NCBI GenBank assembly: GCA_005885015.1
Contig: VAYG01000024.1
Location: forward strand, 1 to 13,760
Source of the DNA: Actinomycetota bacterium
GTDB lineage: Bacteria; Actinomycetota; UBA4738
Reading direction: 5' to 3'
DNA: 13,760 bases
The position numbers were made by a program, and so were the translations under genes. The first letter of the stretch is position 1; the number at the start of each line of letters is the position of its first letter. The notes under the pieces were generated by a model. The model saw nothing but the letters and a program-made list of their open reading frames with translations. It was not told the DNA's origin and made no database searches. Positions 1-7,932 of this stretch are shown one piece after another.

Positions 1-1
1 G

Positions 2-647
2 GTGGCCGAGGCGCTGGCTCACGCAGGAGGGTTCGACAGGTTGGGAGGAGCCGACCCCCTCACGCGCAGGGACCACCTGTTCGTGGCCATGACCGCCGAC
101 GCGCCGCAGGAGGGAGAGCAGGCCACGCTCCCCATCGCCGAACCCCTCGCCGGGGCGGGACTCCGTGAGTACACACCGGCCGAACGAGTGCGGGCCGAGC
201 TGGAGGTGATCGGCATGGACGCCTCCCGCCACCTGCTCGAGTTCTACCGTCCGCTGCTCGAGGACCTCGGGGTGACACCGGCGAGTGAGCTCGGCGACCT
301 GAAGGGTGACCGATGGCTCATGGTGGCGGGGGTCAAGGTGGCCTCGCAGACTCCGGCGGTGCGGAGCGGCCAGCGCATCATCTTCCTCACCCTCGACGAC
401 GGGACCGGTCTGGCCGACATCGCCGTGTTCGAGCGGGTCCAGCCCTGGTGCGCGAAGGCGGTGTTCCACGGATTCCTCCTGGAAGGGGGCGAGTATCATC
501 GCCGAGCGGGTCTGGGATCTGGCCGCGCTCTCGCTGGCTCGCCGGCAGGGCGACCTGATGGAGGCCCTCGCCGGCCGATCCTCCCTCTCCACCGCGTCGC
601 CTCCCCGCAAGGTGTGGCACGCCAGCGGCGGCTCGGCCGGCCGATGA
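2..647 (+). CDS. C-terminal part of a DnaE/DnaE2-type DNA polymerase III alpha subunit, cut by the window edge and frameshifted
   Basis: This is the end of a C-family replicative or error-prone polymerase. The visible part runs through the helical linker (AELEVIGMDASRHLLEFYRP) into the OB-fold region (VAGVKVASQTP, IIFLTLDDGTGLADIAVFE), as in actinobacterial DnaE2-like proteins. Polymerase and PHP domains would lie left of the window. The frame that starts at position 2 turns to nonsense after about position 490. The true C-terminus (IIAERVWDLAALSLARRQG, ending KVWHASGGSAGR) continues one frame over and stops with TGA at 645-647. The break sits next to a run of five G (485-489), so a one-base indel or sequencing error is likely; a small deletion in the loop is also possible. 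It lies just upstream of an MFS gene and dinB. I cannot separate DnaE1 from DnaE2 on this fragment, though the ending and the dinB neighbour favour the error-prone type. Confidence 0.8.
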
Positions 648-669
648 TCGCGTCCCACCGGATGCACGT

Positions 670-1989
670 ATGGGCATGAACGAGGGATCGACGACCGGCG
701 CCACGAGGGGGCGGCTCCTCGGCAACCGTCCCTTCGTCCTCTATTCCGCGTCCTTCGGCATCTCCTCCTTCGCCTTCTGGGGCTTCTTCCTCGCCGTGGT
801 GGCCGAGGCCGCCTACCGGTACGGGGCCCAGTCCTTCCAGCTCGCCGCGATGCTCGCGGTGTGGTCGGCGGTGTTCCTCCTGCTGGTCGCTCCGGCGGGG
901 ATGATCACCGATCGGTGGAGCCCGAAGTGGATGATCCTGCTCGCTCAGGCGTTCTCCATCGCAGCCGTGTTCCCGGCCCTGTGGGTCCACTCGATGTGGG
1001 GCCTGTACGAGGCGTCCCTCATCGATGCGGTCGGCGCCGCCATGGCCATCCCTGCCCGGGGCTCGCTGACCGCGCTGCTCGTGCCGGAGGAAGACCTGGT
1101 GCGGGCCAACGGCGCGCTCAACACCGTTTCGATGGTGGCCGTGATCGTCGGGCCCGGCGCCGCAGGGCTCCTCGCCCGCCACGGGAGCCCGGCCGCGGCG
1201 TACTGGGTGATCGTGGCGATCCTCGTCCTGGGCGCCGTTCCGCTCCTGTTCGTTCCGGACCGGCGGCCTCGGACCCGGCAGTGGGCCAGCCCGAGCCGGG
1301 AGCTGGCCGAGGGCTTCCGTGTGTCATGGCGAGAGCCCGAGCTGCGAAGCCTCCTGTTCCTGGCGTGTGCGGCGTGGGTCACGCTGACGGTGTTCGTCGC
1401 GCTCGAGCCGTTGTTCGTCAAACAGGTGTTGGGGCGGGGAGAGGACGGACTGGGCCTGTTCTGGTCGACCAACGGGGTGGGATCCTTCATCGGCGCTCTC
1501 GCCCTGATCCGTTCCACCCGGGCCTCGGGGCACGAGGTCGGGCTCATCGGGGTGGCGCTGATCCTGTCCGGCGGAGGCTTCCTCGCCTTCACCGCGACGT
1601 CCCTGACCTGGGTGGCCGTGGCCGGCAACGTGGTCATGGGCGTCGGCTTCGCCTGGTTCCTCAGCCTGTCGCAGGCGTTGATCCAGCGGGTGGCCCCCGA
1701 AGATCTGCGAGGCCGGGTCACCGGGGTGATGGGCATGCTCCAAGAAAGCTCTTCGGTGATCTGCTCGGTGGCGATCGCGCTGCTGGGGGGGCTGGTCGCC
1801 GTCCGTCCATCGCTCGTGGTGGCGGCCGGCCTGCTGACGGCCAGCGGGTTCTACGGGTTGCGAGCCGAACGCATCGTACGGCGGCTCCCGCGCCCCGCCG
1901 TGACCCCTCCGCATCCACTTCCATTCCCCACGTCACCGGCCGGAGGCCCCCTCGCACCGCCCCTCCCTGGCAGCGGGCTCGATGCGTAG
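670..1989 (+). CDS. Major facilitator superfamily exporter (EntS-like MFS_3 type)
   Basis: A 439-residue integral membrane protein, probably a proton-driven exporter; the substrate cannot be told. Hydrophobic segments run from residue 21 to about 400, compatible with about 12 helices. The loop between helices 2 and 3 carries the MFS signature G-x3-D-R-x2-P-K (GMITDRWSPK, residues 77-86). The motifs PARGSLTALLVPEEDLVRAN (128-147) and IQRVAPEDLRGRV (338-350) are typical of the MFS_3/EntS group. The tail after about residue 405 is proline-rich and probably disordered. ATG at 670 is used; ATG at 676 is equally possible, and neither has a clear ribosome site. The gene begins 22 bases after the polymerase stop and overlaps dinB by 8 bases, so it is probably co-transcribed with dinB. 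Confidence 0.87.
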   Translation: MGMNEGSTTGATRGRLLGNRPFVLYSASFGISSFAFWGFFLAVVAEAAYRYGAQSFQLAAMLAVWSAVFLLLVAPAGMITDRWSPKWMILLAQAFSIAAVFPALWVHSMWGLYEASLIDAVGAAMAIPARGSLTALLVPEEDLVRANGALNTVSMVAVIVGPGAAGLLARHGSPAAAYWVIVAILVLGAVPLLFVPDRRPRTRQWASPSRELAEGFRVSWREPELRSLLFLACAAWVTLTVFVALEPLFVKQVLGRGEDGLGLFWSTNGVGSFIGALALIRSTRASGHEVGLIGVALILSGGGFLAFTATSLTWVAVAGNVVMGVGFAWFLSLSQALIQRVAPEDLRGRVTGVMGMLQESSSVICSVAIALLGGLVAVRPSLVVAAGLLTASGFYGLRAERIVRRLPRPAVTPPHPLPFPTSPAGGPLAPPLPGSGLDA

Positions 1990-3244
1990 CAACCGTCAGC
2001 AGCCGAGCGAGCCGATCCTCCACGTCGACCTGGACGCCTTCTACGCCTCGGTGGAGGTGTTGAAGGACCCGGCGCTGGCGGGCAAGCCCGTGGCCGTGGG
2101 AAGCCCGGCGCCTCGGGGAGTGGTGATGTCGGCGTCCTACGAAGCCAGGGCTCGCGGGCTGCACTCCGCGATGCCGAGCGTCCGGGCCCGCCGGCTGTGT
2201 CCGGACGTGGTGTTCGTCCCTCCCGACTTCGACGCGTACCGGGCCTATTCCAATCGGTTCAGGGAGATCCTCCAGGCCCACAGTCCGGCGGTGGAGCCGC
2301 TGTCGCTCGACGAGGCGTTCGTCGACGTGACCGGGGCGACGCTCCTGTTCGGACCTCCCGTGCAGATCGGCGAGCGCATCCGGCGGGCCGTCCGCCAGGA
2401 CCTGTCGCTCACCGCGTCCGTCGGCGTGGGCCCCAACAAGCTCCTGGCCAAGCTCGCCTCGACCCGGGCCAAGCCCGACGGGCTCCTGGTCGTGCCGGCC
2501 GGAGGGGTGGCCTCGTTCCTCGACCCGCTCCCGGTGGAAGCGCTCTGGGGTATCGGCGAGCGGACGGCGGAGACCCTGTCCCGGCTGGGGATCAGGACCG
2601 TCGCCGAGCTGGCCCGGACCCCGCTGGCCATCCTGGACCGGGTGCTGGGGGAGGGGCAGGCCCGGGGACTGCTCGACCTCGCCGCGGGCCGGGACGACCG
2701 GCGGGTCGTTCCCTTCGAGGCCCCGAAGTCCGTGAGCCACGAAGAGACCTATCCGAGGGACCTCGACGACCGCGGCGAGGTCCTCCGGGAGATCCTGGCC
2801 CTGTCCCACCGGGTGGCGTCGCGGCTGCGGGCCGACGGGTACCGTGGCCGGACCGTGACCCTCAAGCTGCGACTCCCCAGTTTCTCCACGTTGACCAGGT
2901 CCCGCACCCTGCCGCGGGCGACGGACGTGGCGGCGGACCTGTACGGGGTGGCCCGCGACCTCCTGGACCGGCTCCCTCCCGGACGCCGCCGGTTCCGACT
3001 GATCGGGGTTGGCGTCTCCCGGCTGGAGCCGGCCGGGGCCGAGCAGATCGCCCTGGTCAGGGGGGGCAGATGGAACCAGGCGGAGCTGGCCCTGGACCGG
3101 GTGGAAGGAAAGTTCGGGCGGGGCGCCGCCATGCCCGCAGTCCTGCTGGAGCGGGGGACGCGGCGATGGGGCACGGCGGCCTCGGCCCGGACTATCCGGC
3201 CTCCGGCACCAGGTCCGCCGCCCCGACGGAGAGGGAACGCGTGA
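1982..3244 (+). CDS. dinB: DNA polymerase IV (DinB), Y-family translesion polymerase
   Basis: A 420-residue Y-family polymerase that copies past damaged bases with low fidelity. The palm motif HVDLDAFYASVE gives metal ligand D16 and steric-gate Y21; SLDEAFVDVTG gives catalytic D110 and E111. The fingers (SYEARARGLHSAMP, about 52-65), the thumb helix-hairpin-helix (LWGIGERTAETLSRLG, 188-203) and a little-finger domain (about 240-350) follow in normal order. Near the C-terminus GAEQIALV sits where the family usually has a QLxLF-like beta-clamp peptide; the aromatic end is missing, so clamp binding may be weak. The last 25 residues or so are proline/arginine-rich and probably disordered. ATG at 1982 overlaps the MFS stop by 8 bases, suggesting translational coupling. 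All catalytic residues are present. Confidence 0.95.
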   Translation: MRSNRQQPSEPILHVDLDAFYASVEVLKDPALAGKPVAVGSPAPRGVVMSASYEARARGLHSAMPSVRARRLCPDVVFVPPDFDAYRAYSNRFREILQAHSPAVEPLSLDEAFVDVTGATLLFGPPVQIGERIRRAVRQDLSLTASVGVGPNKLLAKLASTRAKPDGLLVVPAGGVASFLDPLPVEALWGIGERTAETLSRLGIRTVAELARTPLAILDRVLGEGQARGLLDLAAGRDDRRVVPFEAPKSVSHEETYPRDLDDRGEVLREILALSHRVASRLRADGYRGRTVTLKLRLPSFSTLTRSRTLPRATDVAADLYGVARDLLDRLPPGRRRFRLIGVGVSRLEPAGAEQIALVRGGRWNQAELALDRVEGKFGRGAAMPAVLLERGTRRWGTAASARTIRPPAPGPPPRRRGNA

Positions 3245-3287
3245 GCTCACCCCTCAGGTGGGAATACAGGAGTGACGAAGCCATTCC

Positions 3288-3293
3288 TATAAT
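3288..3293 (+). promoter_or_regulatory. Candidate -10 element for the DUF3040 gene
   Basis: A perfect TATAAT lies 27 bases upstream of the DUF3040 start, placing a transcript start near 3300 and leaving a leader of about 20 bases that holds the ribosome site. No good -35 hexamer is seen 16-18 bases upstream. AT-rich words are rare in this GC-rich sequence, which supports the call, but it rests on one hexamer. Confidence 0.45.
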
Positions 3294-3320
3294 TGACGGA
3301 AGGTTCAGAGGAAGGTTCCG

Positions 3321-3689
3321 ATGCCCCTGACACCGCACGAGCAGAAGATCCTCGACGAGATCGAGCGCAGGCTCGCTGAAGAGGATCCTCGGCTGGTCGA
3401 ATCGGTGTCCCGGGCCACGGTGGCCGCGCACGCGCTCCGACGGATCCGATGGGGGCTGGCCGGATTCGCCGCGGGATTCGTCCTGCTCCTGCTGTTCGTC
3501 GCCAGCATCTGGTTCGCGGTCGCGGGCTTCGCCCTGATGCTCGGGTGCGGGCTGGTCGTGTACCAGTACCTGAAGCGGATGGGCAGGGACCAGCTGCGCT
3601 CCTACGCGGAGCGGGGAGGCCACCTCTCGATCACCGCGGCGCTGGCCCGGCTGACGGAGCGGTTCCGCCGATCGCGCGGGAACGGGTAG
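3321..3689 (+). CDS. DUF3040 family small membrane protein
   Basis: A 122-residue protein opening with MPLTPHEQKILDEIERRLAEEDP, close to the DUF3040 opening (MPLSEHEQ..LEEIER.L..EDP). The amphipathic N-terminal helix (residues 4-45) is followed by two hydrophobic segments (about 44-62 and 65-81), then a basic, polar C-terminus. DUF3040 has no established function. It is known from actinobacteria, often close to the division cluster, so a membrane or envelope role is an inference from context. The ATG has a good ribosome site, AGGAAGG, about five bases upstream. It begins 76 bases after dinB with its own probable -10 element, so it may be transcribed independently. Confidence 0.88.
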   Translation: MPLTPHEQKILDEIERRLAEEDPRLVESVSRATVAAHALRRIRWGLAGFAAGFVLLLLFVASIWFAVAGFALMLGCGLVVYQYLKRMGRDQLRSYAERGGHLSITAALARLTERFRRSRGNG

Positions 3690-3830
3690 TCCTCTCCACC
3701 TGCCGGCCACCTCGCGTCCCGCTCATCCCACACGTCTCGGACCGCGCTTGCATTGCGGACGGTCAGCGGTCAGTTCGTGTCGGGAGACATCTCGTCGCCG
3801 CTGCTCCCCGCGCTGCCTTGCATCTTGCCG

Positions 3831-3854
3831 CTCGGTTGTTCTAGAACTGTCGAG
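3831..3854. promoter_or_regulatory. Inverted repeat upstream of the merR-type gene, candidate operator
   Basis: A perfect 10-base palindrome GTTCTAGAAC (3838-3847) is embedded in a longer dyad whose outer arms CTCG (3831-3834) and CGAG (3851-3854) also pair. It sits in the 232-base gap between the DUF3040 stop and the regulator start, 68 bases upstream of that start. A weak promoter-like pair, TTGCAT (3818-3823) and TAGAAC (3842-3847), overlaps it with an 18-base spacer. Regulators of this type often control their own gene, so an autoregulatory operator is plausible. It is not a LexA box, which has GAAC and GTTC in the opposite order. Confidence 0.35.
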
Positions 3855-3921
3855 CCTTCCCCTCCGGCGCGGCCCTCCTTGGGCGGCCGGCCCGGGCCGA
3901 GTAGATGGACGAGGAGCGACG

Positions 3922-4404
3922 TTGGAGGGATTCACCGCCCACCAGGCTTCACGCTTTACGGGTTGCACCCCGCGGCAGCTCAGATATTGGGATCAGATCG
4001 GGCTGGTCCGGCCCTCGGTCCAGCAGACGGGCGGGCGGCCGGGCGTCCCGCGGATGTATTCGTTCCGCGATCTGGTCGCCCTCAAGGTCGTGACGTCACT
4101 CCTCGACGGGGGGATGTCCCTCCAGCGGGTCCGTCGCGCCTGGGAATACCTGAACCGGAAGGCCAGGCTCGACGACCATCTTTCCGAAGTCAAGCTGGTG
4201 ACCGACGGGAAGTCGATCTTCAAGGTGGTTCGCCGGGAGGGCGAGGTCCTGGACGCGCTGCGCCAGGGCCAGATGGCTTTCTTCGTGGCCATCGACGAGT
4301 GCGCCCGCCAGGTCTCCGACGAGGTGACCGAGTTCCGTCGGGACCGCGATCAGTTCCTGCGGGCCCTGCGGGACGCCAGCCGGGAGGCCAGGCTGGGGAT
4401 CTGA
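3922..4404 (+). CDS. MerR-family transcriptional regulator
   Basis: A 160-residue DNA-binding protein. Residues 4-76 form a MerR-type winged helix-turn-helix: the HTH (FTAHQASRFTGCTPRQLRYW), the first wing (GLVRPSVQQTGGRPGVPRMY) and the second helix pair (FRDLVALKVVTSLLDGGMSL). The C-terminal part (about 85-160) has a short beta-like stretch and a long charged helix, probably for dimerisation. The cysteine pattern of metal-sensing MerR proteins is absent, so the signal is unknown. I chose TTG at 3922: GAGGAG (3911-3916) is five bases upstream and the domain starts directly after it. A longer frame back to 3748 gives no domain-like sequence. It converges on the transglutaminase gene with 16 bases between the two stops. 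Confidence 0.82.
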   Translation: MEGFTAHQASRFTGCTPRQLRYWDQIGLVRPSVQQTGGRPGVPRMYSFRDLVALKVVTSLLDGGMSLQRVRRAWEYLNRKARLDDHLSEVKLVTDGKSIFKVVRREGEVLDALRQGQMAFFVAIDECARQVSDEVTEFRRDRDQFLRALRDASREARLGI

Positions 4405-4431
4405 CCCGCGGGGATGGCGGTCAGCCCAGCC
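4391..4431. terminator. Bidirectional hairpin at the convergent merR / transglutaminase junction
   Basis: Outer arms GGCTGGG (4391-4397) and CCCAGCC (4425-4431) and inner arms TGACC (4402-4406) and GGTCA (4419-4423) all pair perfectly. They are separated by a four-versus-one internal loop, with a 12-base terminal loop. This gives 12 paired bases reading the same from either side. No T-tract follows on either strand, which is usual for GC-rich actinobacterial terminators. Both stop codons lie in the inner stem: TGA of the regulator (4402-4404) and TGA of the transglutaminase on the minus strand (4423-4421). Confidence 0.65.
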
Positions 4432-6745
4432 GCCGGCCCGGCCGCTCCAGCCAGAACCACGCCAGCACCCGCCGCCCGCCAGGAGCGGCCCGGCGAAGCA
4501 CTCGAACGGTCCGGCGGGAGATGGCCAGGGCTTGGTCGGCCTGCTCGCGGGCGATGTCCCGATCCGAATACGCGGCCCGCCCCGTCAGCCCGGTCAGCCG
4601 GTCGAAGTCCCCGTCGAGGTCCCGGACCCGGTCCTTGAGGCGGATCCTGAACTCCCACAGCGTCTCGGCGGCGACGCGTCCGAACCCGAGGCCCGCGGCG
4701 TGGTCCGCCATGATCTCGTAGGCCGCCAGCACGCGATCGCGGGGGGCCTTGGCCCGAGCCAGGGCGACCCGACGCCGACCGGCCTTCCCGATGGGGATGG
4801 CCGCCAGGATCAGCGCGACGAGCAGGGCGCCGCCGGCGAAGAGAAGGAACCGCCAGCTCCACTGGTGGCCCGGGTGGAGGGCGGGGAGGTCGACCTTGCT
4901 TCCCTCGCCGGTGTTGGGATGGGCGACCTGCTGCGTTCGCTGGCCCTTTCGCCCGCCCCTGGTGCAGGTGGGGGAGAGCGGATCGCCGACGATGCGGCCG
5001 CCGGGGAGCGGATGGCTGCACGCCTGCTGCGACGCGGAGCCTCCGTTCTGTCCGGACGGGGAAAGCGCCACCGGGAAGTCGATCCCCAGCGCGGCCGGAT
5101 TGCGGCGGGTCGGGGTGGGCTCGAACGGCAGCCATCCGTACTTCGGGAACAGCGCTTCGACCCACACGTGCGCGTTCTGGGTGGTCACCTGATACGTGTG
5201 CGGAGCCGGCCCCGGCTGTCCGGTGGTGAACCCCACCGCCACCCGGGCGGGGATCCCAAGCGTCCGGAGCATGACGGCCATTGCCCCGGCGAACTGTTCG
5301 CAGTAACCGGCCTTGAGCTTCGTCAAGAAGTACACGAGGTGGTCGACGTCATGACCCGGGGCGACGTTCTCCTTGTAGGTGAACCGCCGGAGGTAGTCCT
5401 GGATGGCGAGGATCTTCCGGTACGGGGTCGGCTCGGGATCGGCGATCCGATGGGCCAGCGCGGAGATCTCCGGCGGGATCGGAGGGAGCTTCACGTACTG
5501 ACCCGTCTCCGCTCCGGCCAGCGAACGGACCGCATCGAGCTGATCGAAGGGGGGGACCACGACCCGCGAGACGACATCGTAGGAGAGGCCAGGTTGGATC
5601 CCCTCCGGATCGACGAGCATGCTGGTGCGCGGGTCGTAGCGGAGCTTGGCCCCCGGCCCCTGTATCTCGACGGGATCGAACGCGGCGGGCATCCAGTCCC
5701 CCGAGAGGCCCTGGAACTGATAGTGCTGGTTCAGCACCCGTGTGTTCGGAAGGTTTGGGTCGAGCGCGGGCACCGATCCGATGGGTCCCGCTTCGAGCTC
5801 GAGGCCCCCCGACGCCTCGAGGTTGTCCGACCGCCACTGGCGGCCGTTGTAGATGTCGAGCGAGGCGAACCGCCAGTACGTGGGCTCGTTCGAGGTGACC
5901 ACGAACAGCGAGATGGAGTCATGACGGAGGAGCTGGGGGCGGATGTCGACGATCGGATCGATGGACACCCGGAGTCGCTGGCCGTTGCTGTGTACGTCGA
6001 CCAGCCCGGCCCTTCCGTACCCGGGCAGCGCCCCGGGGATCAACACCGCGACGCCGAGGCACAGGAGTCCGATCCGCCGGGCTCCCCGCGTGGTCGCCGC
6101 GGTTCCCAGACTGAACCTGCCCTTTCCCTGCCACATCGTGACCGGGCCCCACTGACCCACCCGGCGGAGCGAGTCCCCGAAGAGCAGGGCCAGCGCGCCG
6201 AGGAGGAAGCCCACGACGTACAGGGGCCGGGCCCCTCCCTTCAGCAGGATGCTCGGAAAGCCCACGAGCGCGGCGAGGGGGAGCAGCGCCAGGAACGGGC
6301 TCCGGGCCCGGGCGGCAAGCGCGTGGGCGGAGAAGGAGGCGGCCCACACCGCGGTTAGGCCCGCCAGGAAGAGCGGGGCGAGGGGCCGCGCGGGGGCGAC
6401 CTCCGTACGCGCCGTGTCCCCGATCATCGACCAGGCGCGGGCCGCGGCCCGGGCCGTCGCGGCCAGGGGGAGCCCATACTTCAGCGTGCTCGGGAAGATC
6501 AGCAGCCCGATGGCCATCGCCAGCCCCACCGCGCTCACCAGCAGGGCCAGGAGCACGTGGCGGCGCTCCAGCGCCGACGCCAGGACGACCGCGATGCCCG
6601 CGGCCATGGCCAGCCGGAGCTGAGGCCGGAACCCCTGGAAGACGCGGCCGAACGCCGCCGACGCGTCGACGACCAGCAGCAGCAGCGCTACCAGGAGGAC
6701 GAGCCGGCTGGCTGGAGCCTTCTCGGTGTTCTGTTCCGTCGCCAT
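4421..6745 (-). CDS. TgpA-like transglutaminase membrane protein (DUF3488 / Transglut_core / DUF4129)
   Basis: A 774-residue membrane protein with an extracytoplasmic papain-like transglutaminase domain. An N-terminal block of hydrophobic helices (about residues 13-240) matches the TgpA N-terminal region. An external domain follows, with the core active site: Cys482 in GYCEQFAGAMAVMLRTLGIP, His526 in NAHVWVEALF, and an acidic third position at Glu542 in GWLPFEPTP. Relatives often show Asp or Glu there. One more transmembrane helix (about 632-652) leads to a cytoplasmic DUF4129-like tail. The family's substrate is unknown; proteolytic or cross-linking roles at the envelope are proposed. ATG at 6745 (minus) was chosen over a GTG 45 bases upstream, since hydrophobic sequence begins soon after and GAAGGGAAG lies about 11 bases before it. 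It overlaps the DUF58 gene by 58 bases. It is the last gene of the moxR unit. Confidence 0.88.
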   Translation of the reverse strand: MATEQNTEKAPASRLVLLVALLLLVVDASAAFGRVFQGFRPQLRLAMAAGIAVVLASALERRHVLLALLVSAVGLAMAIGLLIFPSTLKYGLPLAATARAAARAWSMIGDTARTEVAPARPLAPLFLAGLTAVWAASFSAHALAARARSPFLALLPLAALVGFPSILLKGGARPLYVVGFLLGALALLFGDSLRRVGQWGPVTMWQGKGRFSLGTAATTRGARRIGLLCLGVAVLIPGALPGYGRAGLVDVHSNGQRLRVSIDPIVDIRPQLLRHDSISLFVVTSNEPTYWRFASLDIYNGRQWRSDNLEASGGLELEAGPIGSVPALDPNLPNTRVLNQHYQFQGLSGDWMPAAFDPVEIQGPGAKLRYDPRTSMLVDPEGIQPGLSYDVVSRVVVPPFDQLDAVRSLAGAETGQYVKLPPIPPEISALAHRIADPEPTPYRKILAIQDYLRRFTYKENVAPGHDVDHLVYFLTKLKAGYCEQFAGAMAVMLRTLGIPARVAVGFTTGQPGPAPHTYQVTTQNAHVWVEALFPKYGWLPFEPTPTRRNPAALGIDFPVALSPSGQNGGSASQQACSHPLPGGRIVGDPLSPTCTRGGRKGQRTQQVAHPNTGEGSKVDLPALHPGHQWSWRFLLFAGGALLVALILAAIPIGKAGRRRVALARAKAPRDRVLAAYEIMADHAAGLGFGRVAAETLWEFRIRLKDRVRDLDGDFDRLTGLTGRAAYSDRDIAREQADQALAISRRTVRVLRRAAPGGRRVLAWFWLERPGRRLG

Positions 6746-7932
6746 ACGTCCGCGAGCTTCCCTTCTGGAGCGAGCACGTAGACCTCCCACCCCGCGTGGA
6801 GCAACGACTGGCGGGCCGCCGACGCCCGGGACTCCGTCTCCGCGGCGGGGCCGGGTGGCAGCGTGGCCGGATCGACCGGGTGCACGAAGACGGCCACCTT
6901 CCAGCCGAACGCCGTGCCGGCCCGGAGCAGCCCGGCTACTTCCCCTCCCAACGGGGGCGAGGAGACCAGGACGAGGCTCGTGTCGCCGCCGGACATCCGC
7001 CGAAGCCCGGCCAGGACCTCCGCCGCGCTCTTCGACCGCACGCTGCTCATCCCCGCCAGCGTCTCGAGCAACCCGTGTTCGCTCACCAGTTGGGTGGGGG
7101 AATCGACCGTGGCGAAGTGCACGGCGAAGCCCGCCTGGAGCAGCAGCCGTCCGATCGACGCGGTGACCGAGATGGCCCGTTCGAAGCCCGGCGACCCGGT
7201 GGCGCCCAGCGCGGAGCTCCGGTTGTCCAGGAACACCGTGGCGATGGATCGGCGAGTGGTCTCGTCCTGCCGGATCATCAGCTGCCCGGTCTTGGCCACG
7301 CTCGGCCAGTGGATCCTTCGGAGGTCGTCGCCGGTCACGTACTCCCGCATCGTGTAGAACTCCGCGGCGGACCGGTAGAGCTGGCGAACGGTGGATTCAC
7401 CCGCGCCGGCTCCGTGCATGCCAAGGGACCACCGGTCGAGCTCCTCGACCATCGGATAGACGATGAGGTCGTTCCGGGCCGACGACTGGATGCGCACGCG
7501 GGCCAGCCCGAAGGGGTCGGTGATGTGGATGGCGAGGGGTCCCAGCGTGTAGCGGCCCCGTCGGTGGGGGTGTGCAGCATAGGACACGACCTGCTTCCCA
7601 CCGGAGGGGATCCCGGTCACCACGAGGCGAGCCGAACGCCCCAGCGTGGAGGGCATCACGTCCTCCAGCAGCAGGAATGGGGCCGCCCCCGGTCCCTGAT
7701 TCTGGATGGTGAGCGTCACGGTCACCTTCGCTCCGGGGAACACCCGAACCGCGGACAGATGCCGGTGGATGGTCAGACGGAGCCGGTTCCATTGCACGAA
7801 CAGCGCGGCCAGGAACGGCAGGGCGATGACCCCCGCGGCGAGCATGTGCAGATCGTCGGAGCCGATGAACCGCGCGGCGATCCAGAAGCCGAGTCCGGCA
7901 GCGAAGGCCGCCCAGCCGCGGCGGGTGGGCAT
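6688..7932 (-). CDS. DUF58 domain-containing membrane-anchored protein
   Basis: A 414-residue protein with two hydrophobic segments near the N-terminus (about residues 6-22 and 28-46) and a beta-rich region (about 60-160). The DUF58 signature is GDDLRRIHWPSVAKTG (201-216), preceded by MREYVT. The C-terminal half resembles the von Willebrand A-like fold usual in this family. DUF58 proteins are regularly encoded beside MoxR ATPases and are thought to be their clients or scaffolds; biochemical function is unsettled. The ATG shares one base with the moxR stop (TGATG), a clear sign of translational coupling. The C-terminal 19 codons overlap the start of the transglutaminase gene. Confidence 0.88.
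   Translation of the reverse strand: MPTRRGWAAFAAGLGFWIAARFIGSDDLHMLAAGVIALPFLAALFVQWNRLRLTIHRHLSAVRVFPGAKVTVTLTIQNQGPGAAPFLLLEDVMPSTLGRSARLVVTGIPSGGKQVVSYAAHPHRRGRYTLGPLAIHITDPFGLARVRIQSSARNDLIVYPMVEELDRWSLGMHGAGAGESTVRQLYRSAAEFYTMREYVTGDDLRRIHWPSVAKTGQLMIRQDETTRRSIATVFLDNRSSALGATGSPGFERAISVTASIGRLLLQAGFAVHFATVDSPTQLVSEHGLLETLAGMSSVRSKSAAEVLAGLRRMSGGDTSLVLVSSPPLGGEVAGLLRAGTAFGWKVAVFVHPVDPATLPPGPAAETESRASAARQSLLHAGWEVYVLAPEGKLADVWRRNRTPRRLQPAGSSSW

Noticed and set aside
1718..3250. A 510-codon minus-strand frame across dinB, and similar long shadow frames across tgpA and ftsI
   Set aside because: Long antisense frames are expected in GC-rich genes. The translations are arginine/proline/glycine-rich without domains, while the opposite strand carries clear conserved families.
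3662..3684. Imperfect inverted repeat at the end of the DUF3040 gene as a terminator
   Set aside because: The stem needs a bulge, lies wholly inside the coding region and has no T-tract; too weak to call.
3748..3921. N-terminal extension of the MerR-type gene
   Set aside because: The extra 58 residues are low-complexity and unlike any domain. The ribosome site GAGGAG and the domain start both point to TTG at 3922.
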